DNA from: Paenibacillus pabuli
GTDB lineage: Bacteria > Bacillota > Bacilli > Paenibacillales > Paenibacillaceae
Reading direction: 5' to 3'
DNA: 64,000 nt
Assembly: GCF_039831995.1 (NCBI RefSeq)
Contig: NZ_JBDOIO010000004.1
Location: 1,054,001 to 1,118,000 of the forward strand
How positions within the stretch are numbered: position 1 is the first letter of the stretch; every line of letters begins with the position of its first letter. Position numbers and translations under genes: made by a program. Below are positions 57,120 through 64,000 of the stretch, piece after piece. The notes under the pieces are model-generated. The model did not search any database, was not told where the DNA came from, and worked only from the letters and a program-made list of their open reading frames with translations.

Positions 57120-57908
57120 CTATGCTCGGATCGAGCGGCGGTGCTGGCGTGCTAGGTTCAATCCGGAGAGGCACAGAGTTGAAGTGATCAGCACGGCTCC
57201 TCCGATGAGATAGACCAGCCAGGTGCCCAACTGATCTGCAACCGATCCAAACAAGATGGCAGACAAGCCGAAGGCTGCGGTCAGCAGCAAGCCTTCCCGG
57301 AGAACATTACGTTTAGGATGTCTGGATGCCTCTTTTTCCGCAGTGTCACCCAAAAGTAAAGCAATAACGACCATAAGCGTCAAGCTCGCCCATGACATGG
57401 CTGCAGCTGCCCAGAATGTTTGTGAAGCTCCCCAGTGACTGACAACAAAACCGGCTGCCGCATATCCAACTATCGTTGCAGTCTGGCTGGAGAAGGATAG
57501 CAGGCGTCTTGTTTTTGGGAGTTCTTCGCCTTGTACGAGACGTGGTGTGATTGTGTCAAGCACAGGCCATTCCAAGCCCTCCAGAAAGGAAAGAACGGTG
57601 ATAACGGCCAGTAAGACCGGGATATGTAGAGCCAGATAAGTGAGCGATACGGCGATTCCGGTGAACATGAGCGTCCTTGCCACGGGAATGCCAATAAGCA
57701 GTTTGGCCAAATCGAAACGGCTCACAAGCCATGGAGAGGTTAAGACTGCCACAAATTGTGCCGTCAGCTGAATGAAAGGAAATAGTGCGGCATAGAGTAT
57801 CGATCCGGTCTCTCCATAGACCAGTAAAGTGATCACCATGATATATAATACATGAATAAAAGATAGGAGTGTCTTCGCAGCCCAGTATGGATAGAAAATG
57901 ATGTTCAT
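57120..57908 (-). CDS. Shortened MFS transporter
   Basis: 262 residues on the minus strand, about 140 fewer than a 12-helix MFS protein. The first six helices look complete (KTLLSFIHVLYIMVITLLVY, LEGLEWPVLDTITPRLVQG). After the cytoplasmic linker RHPKRNVLREGLLL the sequence jumps straight to what is usually a late loop and helix (ILFGSVADQLGTWLVYLIGG). Helices around TM7-TM10 are missing, with no stop or frameshift. Either a recent in-frame deletion or a degenerate gene; transport activity is doubtful. Confidence 0.75.
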   Translation of the reverse strand: MNIIFYPYWAAKTLLSFIHVLYIMVITLLVYGETGSILYAALFPFIQLTAQFVAVLTSPWLVSRFDLAKLLIGIPVARTLMFTGIAVSLTYLALHIPVLLAVITVLSFLEGLEWPVLDTITPRLVQGEELPKTRRLLSFSSQTATIVGYAAAGFVVSHWGASQTFWAAAAMSWASLTLMVVIALLLGDTAEKEASRHPKRNVLREGLLLTAAFGLSAILFGSVADQLGTWLVYLIGGAVLITSTLCLSGLNLARQHRRSIRA

Positions 57909-58020
57909 GCATAGATGCCCTTTCTAGGTTCATATATATTCAGTACTTGCTGAAATAACAATACTAATAGTAAAGGGATGGAGGGCAATGCACCACAAAT
58001 AAAATTATCATTTTCTCAAA

Positions 58021-58048
58021 AAGCAGTTATCCGTCCGGATAACTGCTT
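58021..58048 (-). terminator. Terminator after the DUF6199-like gene
   Basis: AAGCAGTTATCCG/CGGATAACTGCTT is a perfect 13-bp stem with a 2-base loop; on the minus strand it ends in CTTTTTGAG. Confidence 0.82.
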
Positions 58049-58064
58049 CATAAGTATATGGTCT

Positions 58065-58253
58065 TCAGGCTGCTGCAAGTGTAAAAGCAATAATCAGCAT
58101 AACCAAACTGGTCATTCGGGTGAACGTCATATAAGGCTTACTGGGTTCGGACTCTCCCCTAGAAATCCATCCATAACGGAGATACCATCCGAACTTGGGA
58201 AAACAGAAATTGATAATGCAAAGTGTCATGAAAATAAAAAAGAGGGTTCTCAT
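58065..58253 (-). CDS. DUF6199-like small membrane protein
   Basis: 62 residues from ATG 58253 on the minus strand (AGGAAGG upstream). Two membrane segments (MRTLFFIFMTLCIINFCFP and TSLVMLIIAFTLAAA) flank the loop GWYLRYGWISRGESEPSKPY, with the W/Y/PS pattern of DUF6199. Function unknown. Likely co-transcribed with the 23-residue gene upstream. Confidence 0.65.
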   Translation of the reverse strand: MRTLFFIFMTLCIINFCFPKFGWYLRYGWISRGESEPSKPYMTFTRMTSLVMLIIAFTLAAA

Positions 58254-58293
58254 GCCCGATCTTCCTTCCTTGTTTGCATGACCCGAATCGGAA

Positions 58294-58365
58294 TTAACGA
58301 CGTCTGCGTCTGGTGAAGAAGTACAATACCAGGATAACAATAATAACAATTAACAGAAACTTCAT
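58294..58365 (-). CDS. Tiny membrane peptide with polyarginine tail, 23 residues
   Basis: Minus strand: CAGGAGGA, then MKFLLIVIIVILVLYFFTRR and three more Arg before the stop. One membrane helix plus five C-terminal arginines. The strong ribosome site and the clean pattern support translation, but so short a frame could be chance. Confidence 0.5.
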   Translation of the reverse strand: MKFLLIVIIVILVLYFFTRRRRR

Positions 58366-58543
58366 GATGTTTTCCTCCTGACGGATTGGTGTGAGTTAAG
58401 CGTATTTTAACCACAAACCACATCATTTGAATAACTGTGTTACAATTAAATATATTGATTTTGGTTGATTCAAGACCCAATCGTTATCATTTTTATTATA
58501 TATGCATTTGACGAAACGGACCATAAGAAACAGGAGGGGAAGC

Positions 58544-59698
58544 ATGAGCATCCAAAATAAGCACTCCATACCCATTCAGTGGGAGTTTTTAATCTCCAAG
58601 CTTAAATCTTCCGTAACTGTGGTCGATGCAACTTTACCAGAGCAGCCATTGATCTATGTCAATGAACAGTTCACTGCGCTAACAGGGTATACCTTTGATG
58701 AAGTGGTTGGACAGAACTGCCGATTCCTTCAGGGCAGGGACACGAATCCCGAAACCATAAGCCAAATCCGTAAGGCGCTTAATCGGCAGGAGTCTATTAA
58801 AATTGATATTTTAAACTATACCAAAAGTGGTCAACGATTCTGGAACGAATTAAATATTGATCCTATATTTGATAATGAAGGACAGTGTCTCTTCTTTGTT
58901 GGTATCCAATATGACATTTCTGAACGGAGATATGCCGAGGAGCAGCTTCGGAGAGCGGCCAAGATGACCGAGATGAACAGCAGGGGACATCTGGAGTTTA
59001 TCGGGAAATTAAATCATGAACTGCGCACACCGCTCAATGGAATTATGGGGATGATCGAGTTAACGAGCATGGGCGAAATTAGTGAGGAGCAAAAAGAATA
59101 TTTGGAACTTGCCCGTCAGTCAGGCGAAGCCTTGCTGAATATTGTGAATAACAGTCTCGACATGGCGAAGCTTGGCCGTGGCAAGATGCAAGTCGAACAG
59201 GTCGAATTCCAGCCCCTTAAGCTCATTCAACAGATTGTTAGAACGCATGAGCCTGCGGCTGAACAGAAGAAGGTTCAATTGTGCTGTCAGGCCGATATGC
59301 AGGTACCGGACGTTTTGGTCGGAGATCCTTTGCGTTTGCGTCAGGTACTGGACAATCTGCTGAGCAATGCGATTAAGTTCACGGAGCAAGGCGAAGTGTC
59401 ATTGCAGCTTGATGTGAAGGAACTACATGGGGATTTCGTTACCTTGTTGTTCTCCGTAAGTGATACGGGAATCGGTATTCCCGAAGAGAAGATACATCAG
59501 TTATTTGAGGCTTTTACCCAGACGGATGTATCCCATGCCCGCAGATTTGGTGGGAGTGGACTGGGATTGACCATCTGCAAGGAACTGCTCGAATTGATGC
59601 AGGGGGATATTGCCGTAGAGAGTGTACAAGGGCAGGGAACACAATTCTATGTAACGCTGCCGCTGTTACGGCAGCAGGTTATTCCACACGTGGGATAA
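58544..59698 (+). CDS. LOV-domain blue-light sensor histidine kinase
   Basis: 384 residues from ATG 58544 (GGAGGGG upstream). The PAS domain (residues ~15-130) is a canonical LOV domain: GQNCRFLQG with photoactive Cys59, and the flavin-contacting Asn91 (NYTK), Asn101 (FWNEL) and Gln122 (VGIQYD). A linker helix leads to HisKA with phospho-acceptor His158 in KLNHELRTPLNGI and a HATPase domain (N box DNLLSNAIKF, DTGIGIPEEK, GGSGLGL). No transmembrane segments, so it is soluble. No response regulator is adjacent. Confidence 0.93.
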   Translation: MSIQNKHSIPIQWEFLISKLKSSVTVVDATLPEQPLIYVNEQFTALTGYTFDEVVGQNCRFLQGRDTNPETISQIRKALNRQESIKIDILNYTKSGQRFWNELNIDPIFDNEGQCLFFVGIQYDISERRYAEEQLRRAAKMTEMNSRGHLEFIGKLNHELRTPLNGIMGMIELTSMGEISEEQKEYLELARQSGEALLNIVNNSLDMAKLGRGKMQVEQVEFQPLKLIQQIVRTHEPAAEQKKVQLCCQADMQVPDVLVGDPLRLRQVLDNLLSNAIKFTEQGEVSLQLDVKELHGDFVTLLFSVSDTGIGIPEEKIHQLFEAFTQTDVSHARRFGGSGLGLTICKELLELMQGDIAVESVQGQGTQFYVTLPLLRQQVIPHVG

Positions 59699-59764
59699 CA
59701 GGCGGTGCATAAGAATAAATGGAAGAAAGACAGTTCGGGGTAGGCGCGGGCTGTTTTTTTGGTA

Positions 59765-59794
59765 TTGTTTCACGAACGAACGTTCTGGTATAAT
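59765..59794 (+). promoter_or_regulatory. Promoter with embedded LexA box (SOS)
   Basis: TTGTTT (59765-59770), 18-base spacer, TATAAT (59789-59794). The spacer holds CGAACGAACGTTCT (59773-59786), matching the Bacillus LexA/DinR consensus CGAACRNRYGTTYC at 13 of 14 positions. LexA bound here would block RNA polymerase until DNA damage. Confidence 0.78.
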
Positions 59795-59818
59795 GCAAGA
59801 GGGAACGGGGGAAACAGC

Positions 59819-60304
59819 ATGAAGAGAAAGCACACAAGGAAGAGAAAAAACAAAGGATGGAGCAGGCTTAAAAAATCGTTTATTACGCTGGTGACCCTCG
59901 TGGTTGTGGCTTTTTTTGCCTGGTTCGAGGGAGCGTTGCCGCTGGATCTGCCATCTCCTTTTAACGGAAGCAGTCAGGGCGTGGATCACACCATTACCTT
60001 TCCATCCGAGCGGTATCCGGAGACGGCGAAGCATATTAAGGACGCCATCAAGGCAGGACATTCGGATGTATGCACGATTGATCGTAATGGTGCAGACGCG
60101 AATCGTGATTTGTCACTCAAGGGTGTACCCGTGAAGAAAGGGAAGGATCGTGATGAATGGCCAATGGCCATGTGTGCCGAAGGTGGGGCAAATGCCGATA
60201 TTGAGTATATTACACCCAAGGACAATCGCGGAGCAGGTTCATGGGTTGGTAATCAGCTGAGTACATATCCGGATGGAACACGGGTAAAGTTTGTTGTGAA
60301 ATAG
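59819..60304 (+). CDS. NucA/NucB-type secreted or membrane-anchored DNase
   Basis: 161 residues from ATG 59819 (GGGGG upstream). A strongly basic N-terminus ([19 protein letters not shown]) and one hydrophobic segment ([16 protein letters not shown]) act as signal or anchor. The catalytic part shows [15 protein letters not shown] and [20 protein letters not shown], the conserved core of the NucA/NucB sporulation and competence nucleases. No Nin-type inhibitor gene is adjacent. The promoter has a LexA box, which suggests induction by DNA damage. Confidence 0.85.
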   Translation: MKRKHTRKRKNKGWSRLKKSFITLVTLVVVAFFAWFEGALPLDLPSPFNGSSQGVDHTITFPSERYPETAKHIKDAIKAGHSDVCTIDRNGADANRDLSLKGVPVKKGKDRDEWPMAMCAEGGANADIEYITPKDNRGAGSWVGNQLSTYPDGTRVKFVVK

Positions 60305-60329
60305 CATGAGGATACAGACACATAGACCC

Positions 60330-60367
60330 AAACCAAAACCAGACCCACGTGGGTCTGGTTTTGGTTT
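60330..60367. terminator. Perfect 38-base palindromic terminator
   Basis: AAACCAAAACCAGACCCAC and its exact reverse complement abut without a loop (19-bp arms, centre CACGTG). The ends are A-rich/T-rich, so it can end the nuclease transcript and the convergent minus-strand one. Confidence 0.85.
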
Positions 60368-60381
60368 ATACCACTATGGAG

Positions 60382-60618
60382 CTATAGATCGGCAATACTT
60401 AAATGCATACCCTTCATATGATGGGAACGGATACTCAGCAAGCGGGTAACCTGTTCAACCTCATCAAATGGAATCCAAAGGTTTCCCTGGACCGTACGCA
60501 GGGTAAGAATGGATGAGTCAGCAGAACGCTCGGGGAATCCGGTCACCGTTTGACCGCTGGTGTTACGAACTACAATTTGTTGATTGCGGCGAATGGCAAT
60601 TTCTACCTCTTTTTTCAT
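60382..60618 (-). CDS. Hypothetical 78-residue protein
   Basis: Minus strand, ATG 60618 after CAGGAGCA. The sequence MKKEVEIAIRRNQQIVVRNT, then TLRTVQGNLWIPFDEVEQVT, suggests a small beta-barrel such as YolD-like or Sm-like proteins. It shows no clear family motif. Function unknown. Confidence 0.6.
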   Translation of the reverse strand: MKKEVEIAIRRNQQIVVRNTSGQTVTGFPERSADSSILTLRTVQGNLWIPFDEVEQVTRLLSIRSHHMKGMHLSIADL

Positions 60619-60835
60619 AAGACATTGCTCCTGGTTGTGGGATGGTTGCTTAATATGTCAATAATTTCAATGGTTAATTTGGCTTCTTTATCTAGTCTAT
60701 CAGAACTAGGTATGGATTTCCAGAAAAGAAAAAAATGCTTCGGGTTTAGGTGAATTGACTTATGGAATAGATTGGTTTTTATCCAAGGGGTATTAAATAT
60801 ATTAGGTTTACATGTGCTATTAGGGAGGGAACGGA

Positions 60836-61294
60836 ATGACACAATTACTGGTTGGGCTGGTCCAAACGGAGAACGAAGCGATTGTAATGCTTAACAAGCT
60901 TAGGGAAGCAGGGATAGAAGCAGATGCGATGGGTGTTGTGGCGAAGGAACATCTGAATCTGGATTTGATCAGCGAAAAAGCAGGTCTGCCCAAACCTTTG
61001 AAGGGTGCAGGAACAGATGGTGCGTTTGGCGTCTTCAAGGGTGTACTGGCAGCATTGGGGAAACGCATGGATCAGACGATCTCTGCGGGCAAAGCGGTTC
61101 GCCGATTGGCTGGCAACGAAATTGGAGGAGAAACGGATGATCTCGTCCTTACCCTGGCAGAAGCGGGAATTGCCGAAGAGGATGCCCAGTACTATGAACA
61201 GTGGCTTCTTCAGGATCATTTGCTTATCGTGGTGGAATGCAGTGAGGGAGATGCTGTCCGCATCGCACCCATCGTGAAGGGAAATGATGCATAG
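60836..61294 (+). CDS. General stress protein-like (YflT/17M type)
   Basis: 152 residues; GGGAGGGAA before ATG 60836. The fold appears to be beta-alpha-beta (LLVGLVQTENEAIVMLNKLR, EAGIEADAMGVVAKEHLNLD) with a glycine/alanine-rich middle (LKGAGTDGAFGVFKGVLAAL) and a C-terminal ferredoxin-like part (HLLIVVECSEGDAVRIAPIV). This resembles general stress proteins whose glycine-zipper region sits between two such halves. Function unknown. Confidence 0.65.
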   Translation: MTQLLVGLVQTENEAIVMLNKLREAGIEADAMGVVAKEHLNLDLISEKAGLPKPLKGAGTDGAFGVFKGVLAALGKRMDQTISAGKAVRRLAGNEIGGETDDLVLTLAEAGIAEEDAQYYEQWLLQDHLLIVVECSEGDAVRIAPIVKGNDA

Positions 61295-61400
61295 AACATG
61301 ATTGTTGCAACTTTTTAGTTTAATTTAAGCCTGATTTTAGGTTTCTTTAATGTTGGGGCGGTATTATGATCTCACACCTCCCTTAATATAGATGGTTTAT

Positions 61401-61431
61401 AGAAAGTCCGGGACCGCAACTCGGACTTTCT
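61401..61431 (+). other. Stem-loop upstream of the 61.4-kb terminator
   Basis: AGAAAGTCCG (61401-61410) and CGGACTTTCT (61422-61431) form a perfect 10-bp stem with an 11-base loop, directly followed by the next hairpin. Confidence 0.5.
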
Positions 61432-61432
61432 A

Positions 61433-61464
61433 GGCACTGCCAGCTGATGCTGGCAGTGCCTTTT
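61433..61464 (+). terminator. Terminator downstream of the stress-protein gene
   Basis: GGCACTGCCAGC/GCTGGCAGTGCC is a perfect 12-bp stem with loop TGAT, then TTTTC. Confidence 0.82.
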
Positions 61465-61515
61465 CATTATTTTGTGATACCTCTATCAAAATAAAAAAAT
61501 CCAATAAATTATATG

Positions 61516-61544
61516 TTGCATAAAACTTAATCCTATGATAAGAT
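61516..61544 (+). promoter_or_regulatory. Promoter of tRNA-Leu
   Basis: TTGCAT (61516-61521), 17-base spacer, TAAGAT (61539-61544), 40 bases before the tRNA. Confidence 0.6.
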
Positions 61545-61584
61545 ATTTCTTGTCGCCTCAAGTGATAAAGTGAAACATACATAT

Positions 61585-61670
61585 GCCGGGGTGGCGGAAT
61601 TGGCAGACGCACAGGACTTAAAATCCTGCGGTAGGTGACTACCGTACCGGTTCGATCCCGGTCCTCGGCA
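61585..61670 (+). tRNA. tRNA-Leu (TAA)
   Basis: 86-base class II tRNA: acceptor GCCGGGG/CCTCGGC plus A, anticodon stem GGA/TCC around CTTAAAA with anticodon TAA. The long variable arm GCGGTAGGTGACTACCGT and the T loop TTCGATC are typical of leucine. Confidence 0.95.
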
Positions 61671-61682
61671 TCCTAATAAAGA

Positions 61683-61731
61683 AGATCGCATGACGCTTGT
61701 TGAACAAGCTGTCGATGCGATCTTTTTTTTT
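61683..61731 (+). terminator. Terminator after tRNA-Leu
   Basis: AGATCGCAT/ATGCGATCT with an inner GCTTGT/ACAAGC stem and nine T. Confidence 0.85.
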
Positions 61732-61943
61732 GCTCTTTTTGAACATGTTGAATTGAATTTCCAGCCCTTTTGGGTTCATAAACCGAAATTGTACATAATA
61801 CATATCAGAAGACGTCTAGTTGCCTCAGCCTGTAAGTTAGGAAGACATGTAACGATGGTGTATACTATCCATAGGCATAAATTACCTTTATCTTGCGGAA
61901 CTCAAGGAAGCAAAATAAATTTCTTTTGATGGAGGATCAGCAT

Positions 61944-64000
61944 ATGTTGAAACAACTTCAGCCTTACCAGGTTTTACAGGAACGCAGGATGGAGGAACTG
62001 AAATCAGATGGTTACCTGCTTGAACACAAAAAGTCAGGTGCCCGAATCGTCGTTTTATCCAACGAGGATGACAATAAAGTGTTCAGTATCGGTTTCAGAA
62101 CACCTCCAAGTGACAATACGGGCGTGCCTCATATTTTAGAGCATTCCGTGCTGTGCGGGTCCAAAAAGTTTCCAGCAAAGGATTCCTTTGTGGAACTATT
62201 GAAGGGTTCACTGAATACCTTCCTGAATGCGATGACGTACCCGGACAAAACGATCTACCCGATCGCCAGCCGCAATGATCATGACTTCCACAACTTGATG
62301 GATATTTATCTGGATGCGGTACTGAACACCAATATTTATGAGAACGAGAAAATATTCCTGCAAGAGGGCTGGAACTACAATCTGGCCTCTCCCGAGGATG
62401 AATTGACATATAACGGTGTGGTGTACAACGAGATGAAGGGGGCCTTTTCCTCACCGGAGCGTGTTGTACGCAGAGCCGTTCTGAATTCACTTTTTCCGGA
62501 TACAACCTATTCCTGCGAATCAGGAGGCATTCCGGATGAGATTACGGATCTGACCTACCAGGGTTTGCTCGATTTCCACACGAAATACTATCATCCTTCG
62601 AACAGCTACATATACTTGTACGGTGATATGGATATGGAAGAGAAGCTGAAATGGCTGGATGAAGCCTATTTGAACCAGTACGATCGAATCGTGACTGACT
62701 CGGAGATTGGGGTACAGAAAGCCTTCGCCGAGCGGGTTGATGTGGTTAAAACCTATTCTGCCGGAAGTACCGAGTCGGAAGTGGACAACAGCTTTTTGAC
62801 GTATAATGCCGTGATTGGGACTACTCTTGATCAGGAACTGAACATTGCCTTTCAAATTTTGCAGTATGCACTTCTAAGTGCGCCGGGAGCTGTTCTGAAG
62901 CAGGCACTGCTGGATAAGGGGATCGCAAAAGAAGTCTACGGATCGTATGACGACAGCTTGTATCAGCCTGTACTGACCATCGGTTTGAAGAAGAGTAACC
63001 TGGAGAGCAAACAGATATTTTTGGATACAGTGAATGAAGTGCTTCAGCGTGTAGTTAAGGAAGGGATTGATCCCAAGGCACTGCTTGCGGGCATTAATTC
63101 CTATGAGTTCAACCATCGTGAAGCCGATTTTGGAAGAATGCCGAAAGGGCTCATCTATGGCTTCTATACCCTTCAGAGCTGGCTCTATGATGATCAGGCA
63201 CCATTTGCACATTTGGAGGCCAATGATGTATTTGCAACGCTCCGAACCAAAATGAATGAAGGATACTTCGAGCAGTTGATCGAGCAGTATTTGCTGCAAA
63301 ATACACATACCTCATTTGTTGCGGTGACTCCGGATAAGGGGCTGAATCAGCGGAAGGAAGAAGCGCTGCGTACCCGGTTGAAATCCTATCAGTCCAGTCT
63401 GAATGAGACCGAAATCGCACAATTGGTGCAAAAAACGAAAGAGCTCGCGGATTATCAAAATGAACCTTCGACCAAAGAACAACAGCAGGTCATTCCAACC
63501 TTGTCGATTGAAGATATAGATCCTAAAGCTTCGACCTTGTACCAAACCCTAAAGACGGTAGAAGGCACAACGATCCTGCATCACAATCTATACACCAACG
63601 GGATTGGTTATCTGAAGCTTTTATTTGATATCAAAGAGATCCCGCAGCATCTGCTGCCTTATGCCGGCCTTCTGAAAAGCGTGCTCGGTTATGTGGATAC
63701 GAAGAATTTCTCATTCAATGAGTTATCTAATGAAATCCATATCCACTCAGGTGGAATCAGTGCAAGCGTAGGTGCGAGTGCGGATGCGAAACAGTATAAC
63801 GCGTACCGGGCTCACTTCGAATTCGGAGCGAAAGTTCTGTACAGCAAGCTGGGATTTGCGTTTGACATGATCCAAGAGATCATTCTGACTTCCCGGTTCG
63901 ACGACTCGAAGCGCTTGTACGAGATCATTTCCCAACTGAAGGGACAATTGCAGCGCAGCTTGATCAACAGTGGACATTCGGCAGCGATGGGCAGATCCTC
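61944..64000 (+). CDS. M16 family zinc metallopeptidase, PreP/Cym1-like (5' part)
   Basis: The frame is open from ATG 61944 (GGAGGATCAG upstream) to the window edge: 685 residues visible, gene incomplete at its 3' end. The inverted zinc motif HxxEH is in VPHILEHSVLCGS (His63, Glu66, His67), with the distal Glu in VVYNEMKGAFSSPERVV. The presequence-protease branch of M16C is suggested by the GSLNTFLNAMTYPDKTIYPI segment and the expected ~970-residue length. Such enzymes form a closed chamber that degrades unfolded peptides in the cytoplasm. It stands alone after tRNA-Leu. Confidence 0.92.
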   Translation, partial: MLKQLQPYQVLQERRMEELKSDGYLLEHKKSGARIVVLSNEDDNKVFSIGFRTPPSDNTGVPHILEHSVLCGSKKFPAKDSFVELLKGSLNTFLNAMTYPDKTIYPIASRNDHDFHNLMDIYLDAVLNTNIYENEKIFLQEGWNYNLASPEDELTYNGVVYNEMKGAFSSPERVVRRAVLNSLFPDTTYSCESGGIPDEITDLTYQGLLDFHTKYYHPSNSYIYLYGDMDMEEKLKWLDEAYLNQYDRIVTDSEIGVQKAFAERVDVVKTYSAGSTESEVDNSFLTYNAVIGTTLDQELNIAFQILQYALLSAPGAVLKQALLDKGIAKEVYGSYDDSLYQPVLTIGLKKSNLESKQIFLDTVNEVLQRVVKEGIDPKALLAGINSYEFNHREADFGRMPKGLIYGFYTLQSWLYDDQAPFAHLEANDVFATLRTKMNEGYFEQLIEQYLLQNTHTSFVAVTPDKGLNQRKEEALRTRLKSYQSSLNETEIAQLVQKTKELADYQNEPSTKEQQQVIPTLSIEDIDPKASTLYQTLKTVEGTTILHHNLYTNGIGYLKLLFDIKEIPQHLLPYAGLLKSVLGYVDTKNFSFNELSNEIHIHSGGISASVGASADAKQYNAYRAHFEFGAKVLYSKLGFAFDMIQEIILTSRFDDSKRLYEIISQLKGQLQRSLINSGHSAAMGRS

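Noticed and set aside
57013..57213. 66-codon plus-strand frame after the DUF1904 gene
   Set aside because: It runs through the tandem terminators and into the end of the convergent MFS gene, with no ribosome site.
60743..60770. Possible sigma-B promoter before the stress-protein gene
   Set aside because: GTTTAG and GGAATA are 14 bases apart, but the -10 matches GGGTAT poorly; not enough to claim sigma-B control.

Overview
The window is chromosomal DNA from a spore-forming, meso-diaminopimelate-type Firmicute, most likely Paenibacillus or a close relative. Evidence: the Bacillus-type order mur/fts - spoIIGA-sigE-sigG - ylm/sepF - divIVA - ileS, a PyrR-attenuated pyr operon, a Bacillus-type LexA box, strong AGGAGG ribosome sites, and several spore-associated small proteins. 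Almost everything reads left to right. I see no IS element, prophage or CRISPR array.

Layout. 1-12.5 kb: division and cell-wall cluster murE(partial)-murF-mraY-murD-spoVE-murG-[murB remnant]-murA-divIB-ftsA-ftsZ. murB is visibly decayed. 12.7-15.4 kb: mother-cell and forespore sigma factors (spoIIGA-sigE, sigG). 15.6-19.2 kb: ylmC-pgeF-ylmE-sepF-ylmG-ylmH. 19.4-23.5 kb: divIVA and a T-box-controlled, eukaryote-like ileS. 23.7-27.9 kb: a small membrane protein, a DksA/TraR-type zinc-finger protein (minus strand), lspA, an rluD-type pseudouridine synthase and an LL-diaminopimelate aminotransferase.

28.0-31.7 kb is a terminator-bounded five-gene operon: UbiA-type phosphoribosyltransferase, HAD phosphatase, two SMR-like half transporters and a polytopic GT-C-like protein. 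I read it as a candidate pathway that makes a polyprenyl-phosphate-linked pentose, flips it and transfers it to the envelope. 31.8-34.4 kb: a large YhgE/Pip protein (minus strand). 34.8-44.3 kb: pyrR-pyrB-pyrC-carA-carB-pyrF-pyrE, with one leader attenuator, a ~200-bp palindrome before carA, and no pyrD/pyrK.

44.4-51.8 kb: a second unusual operon, MacAB-like, with two ABC ATPases around one adaptor lipoprotein and one FtsX-type permease, ending in a solute-binding lipoprotein. The second ATPase ends in an AbrB/MazE-like segment, and adaptor and permease both carry glycine-rich inserts. 51.8-61.7 kb is accessory: tRNA-fMet and tRNA-Ile2, a SRAP-family protein, small spore or surface proteins, a methyltransferase with repeat-like C-terminus, a nitrilase-like protein, a shortened MFS protein, tiny membrane peptides, an orphan LOV (blue-light) histidine kinase, a NucA/NucB-like nuclease with a LexA box inside its promoter, and tRNA-Leu. 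The window ends inside an M16 metallopeptidase gene.

The first 23 kb couples septum synthesis, polar placement and early sporulation transcription. Likely sigma-H, Spo0A-type and sigma-F/G-type sites sit at the expected places. All family assignments come from motifs and synteny read by eye; no database search was run.
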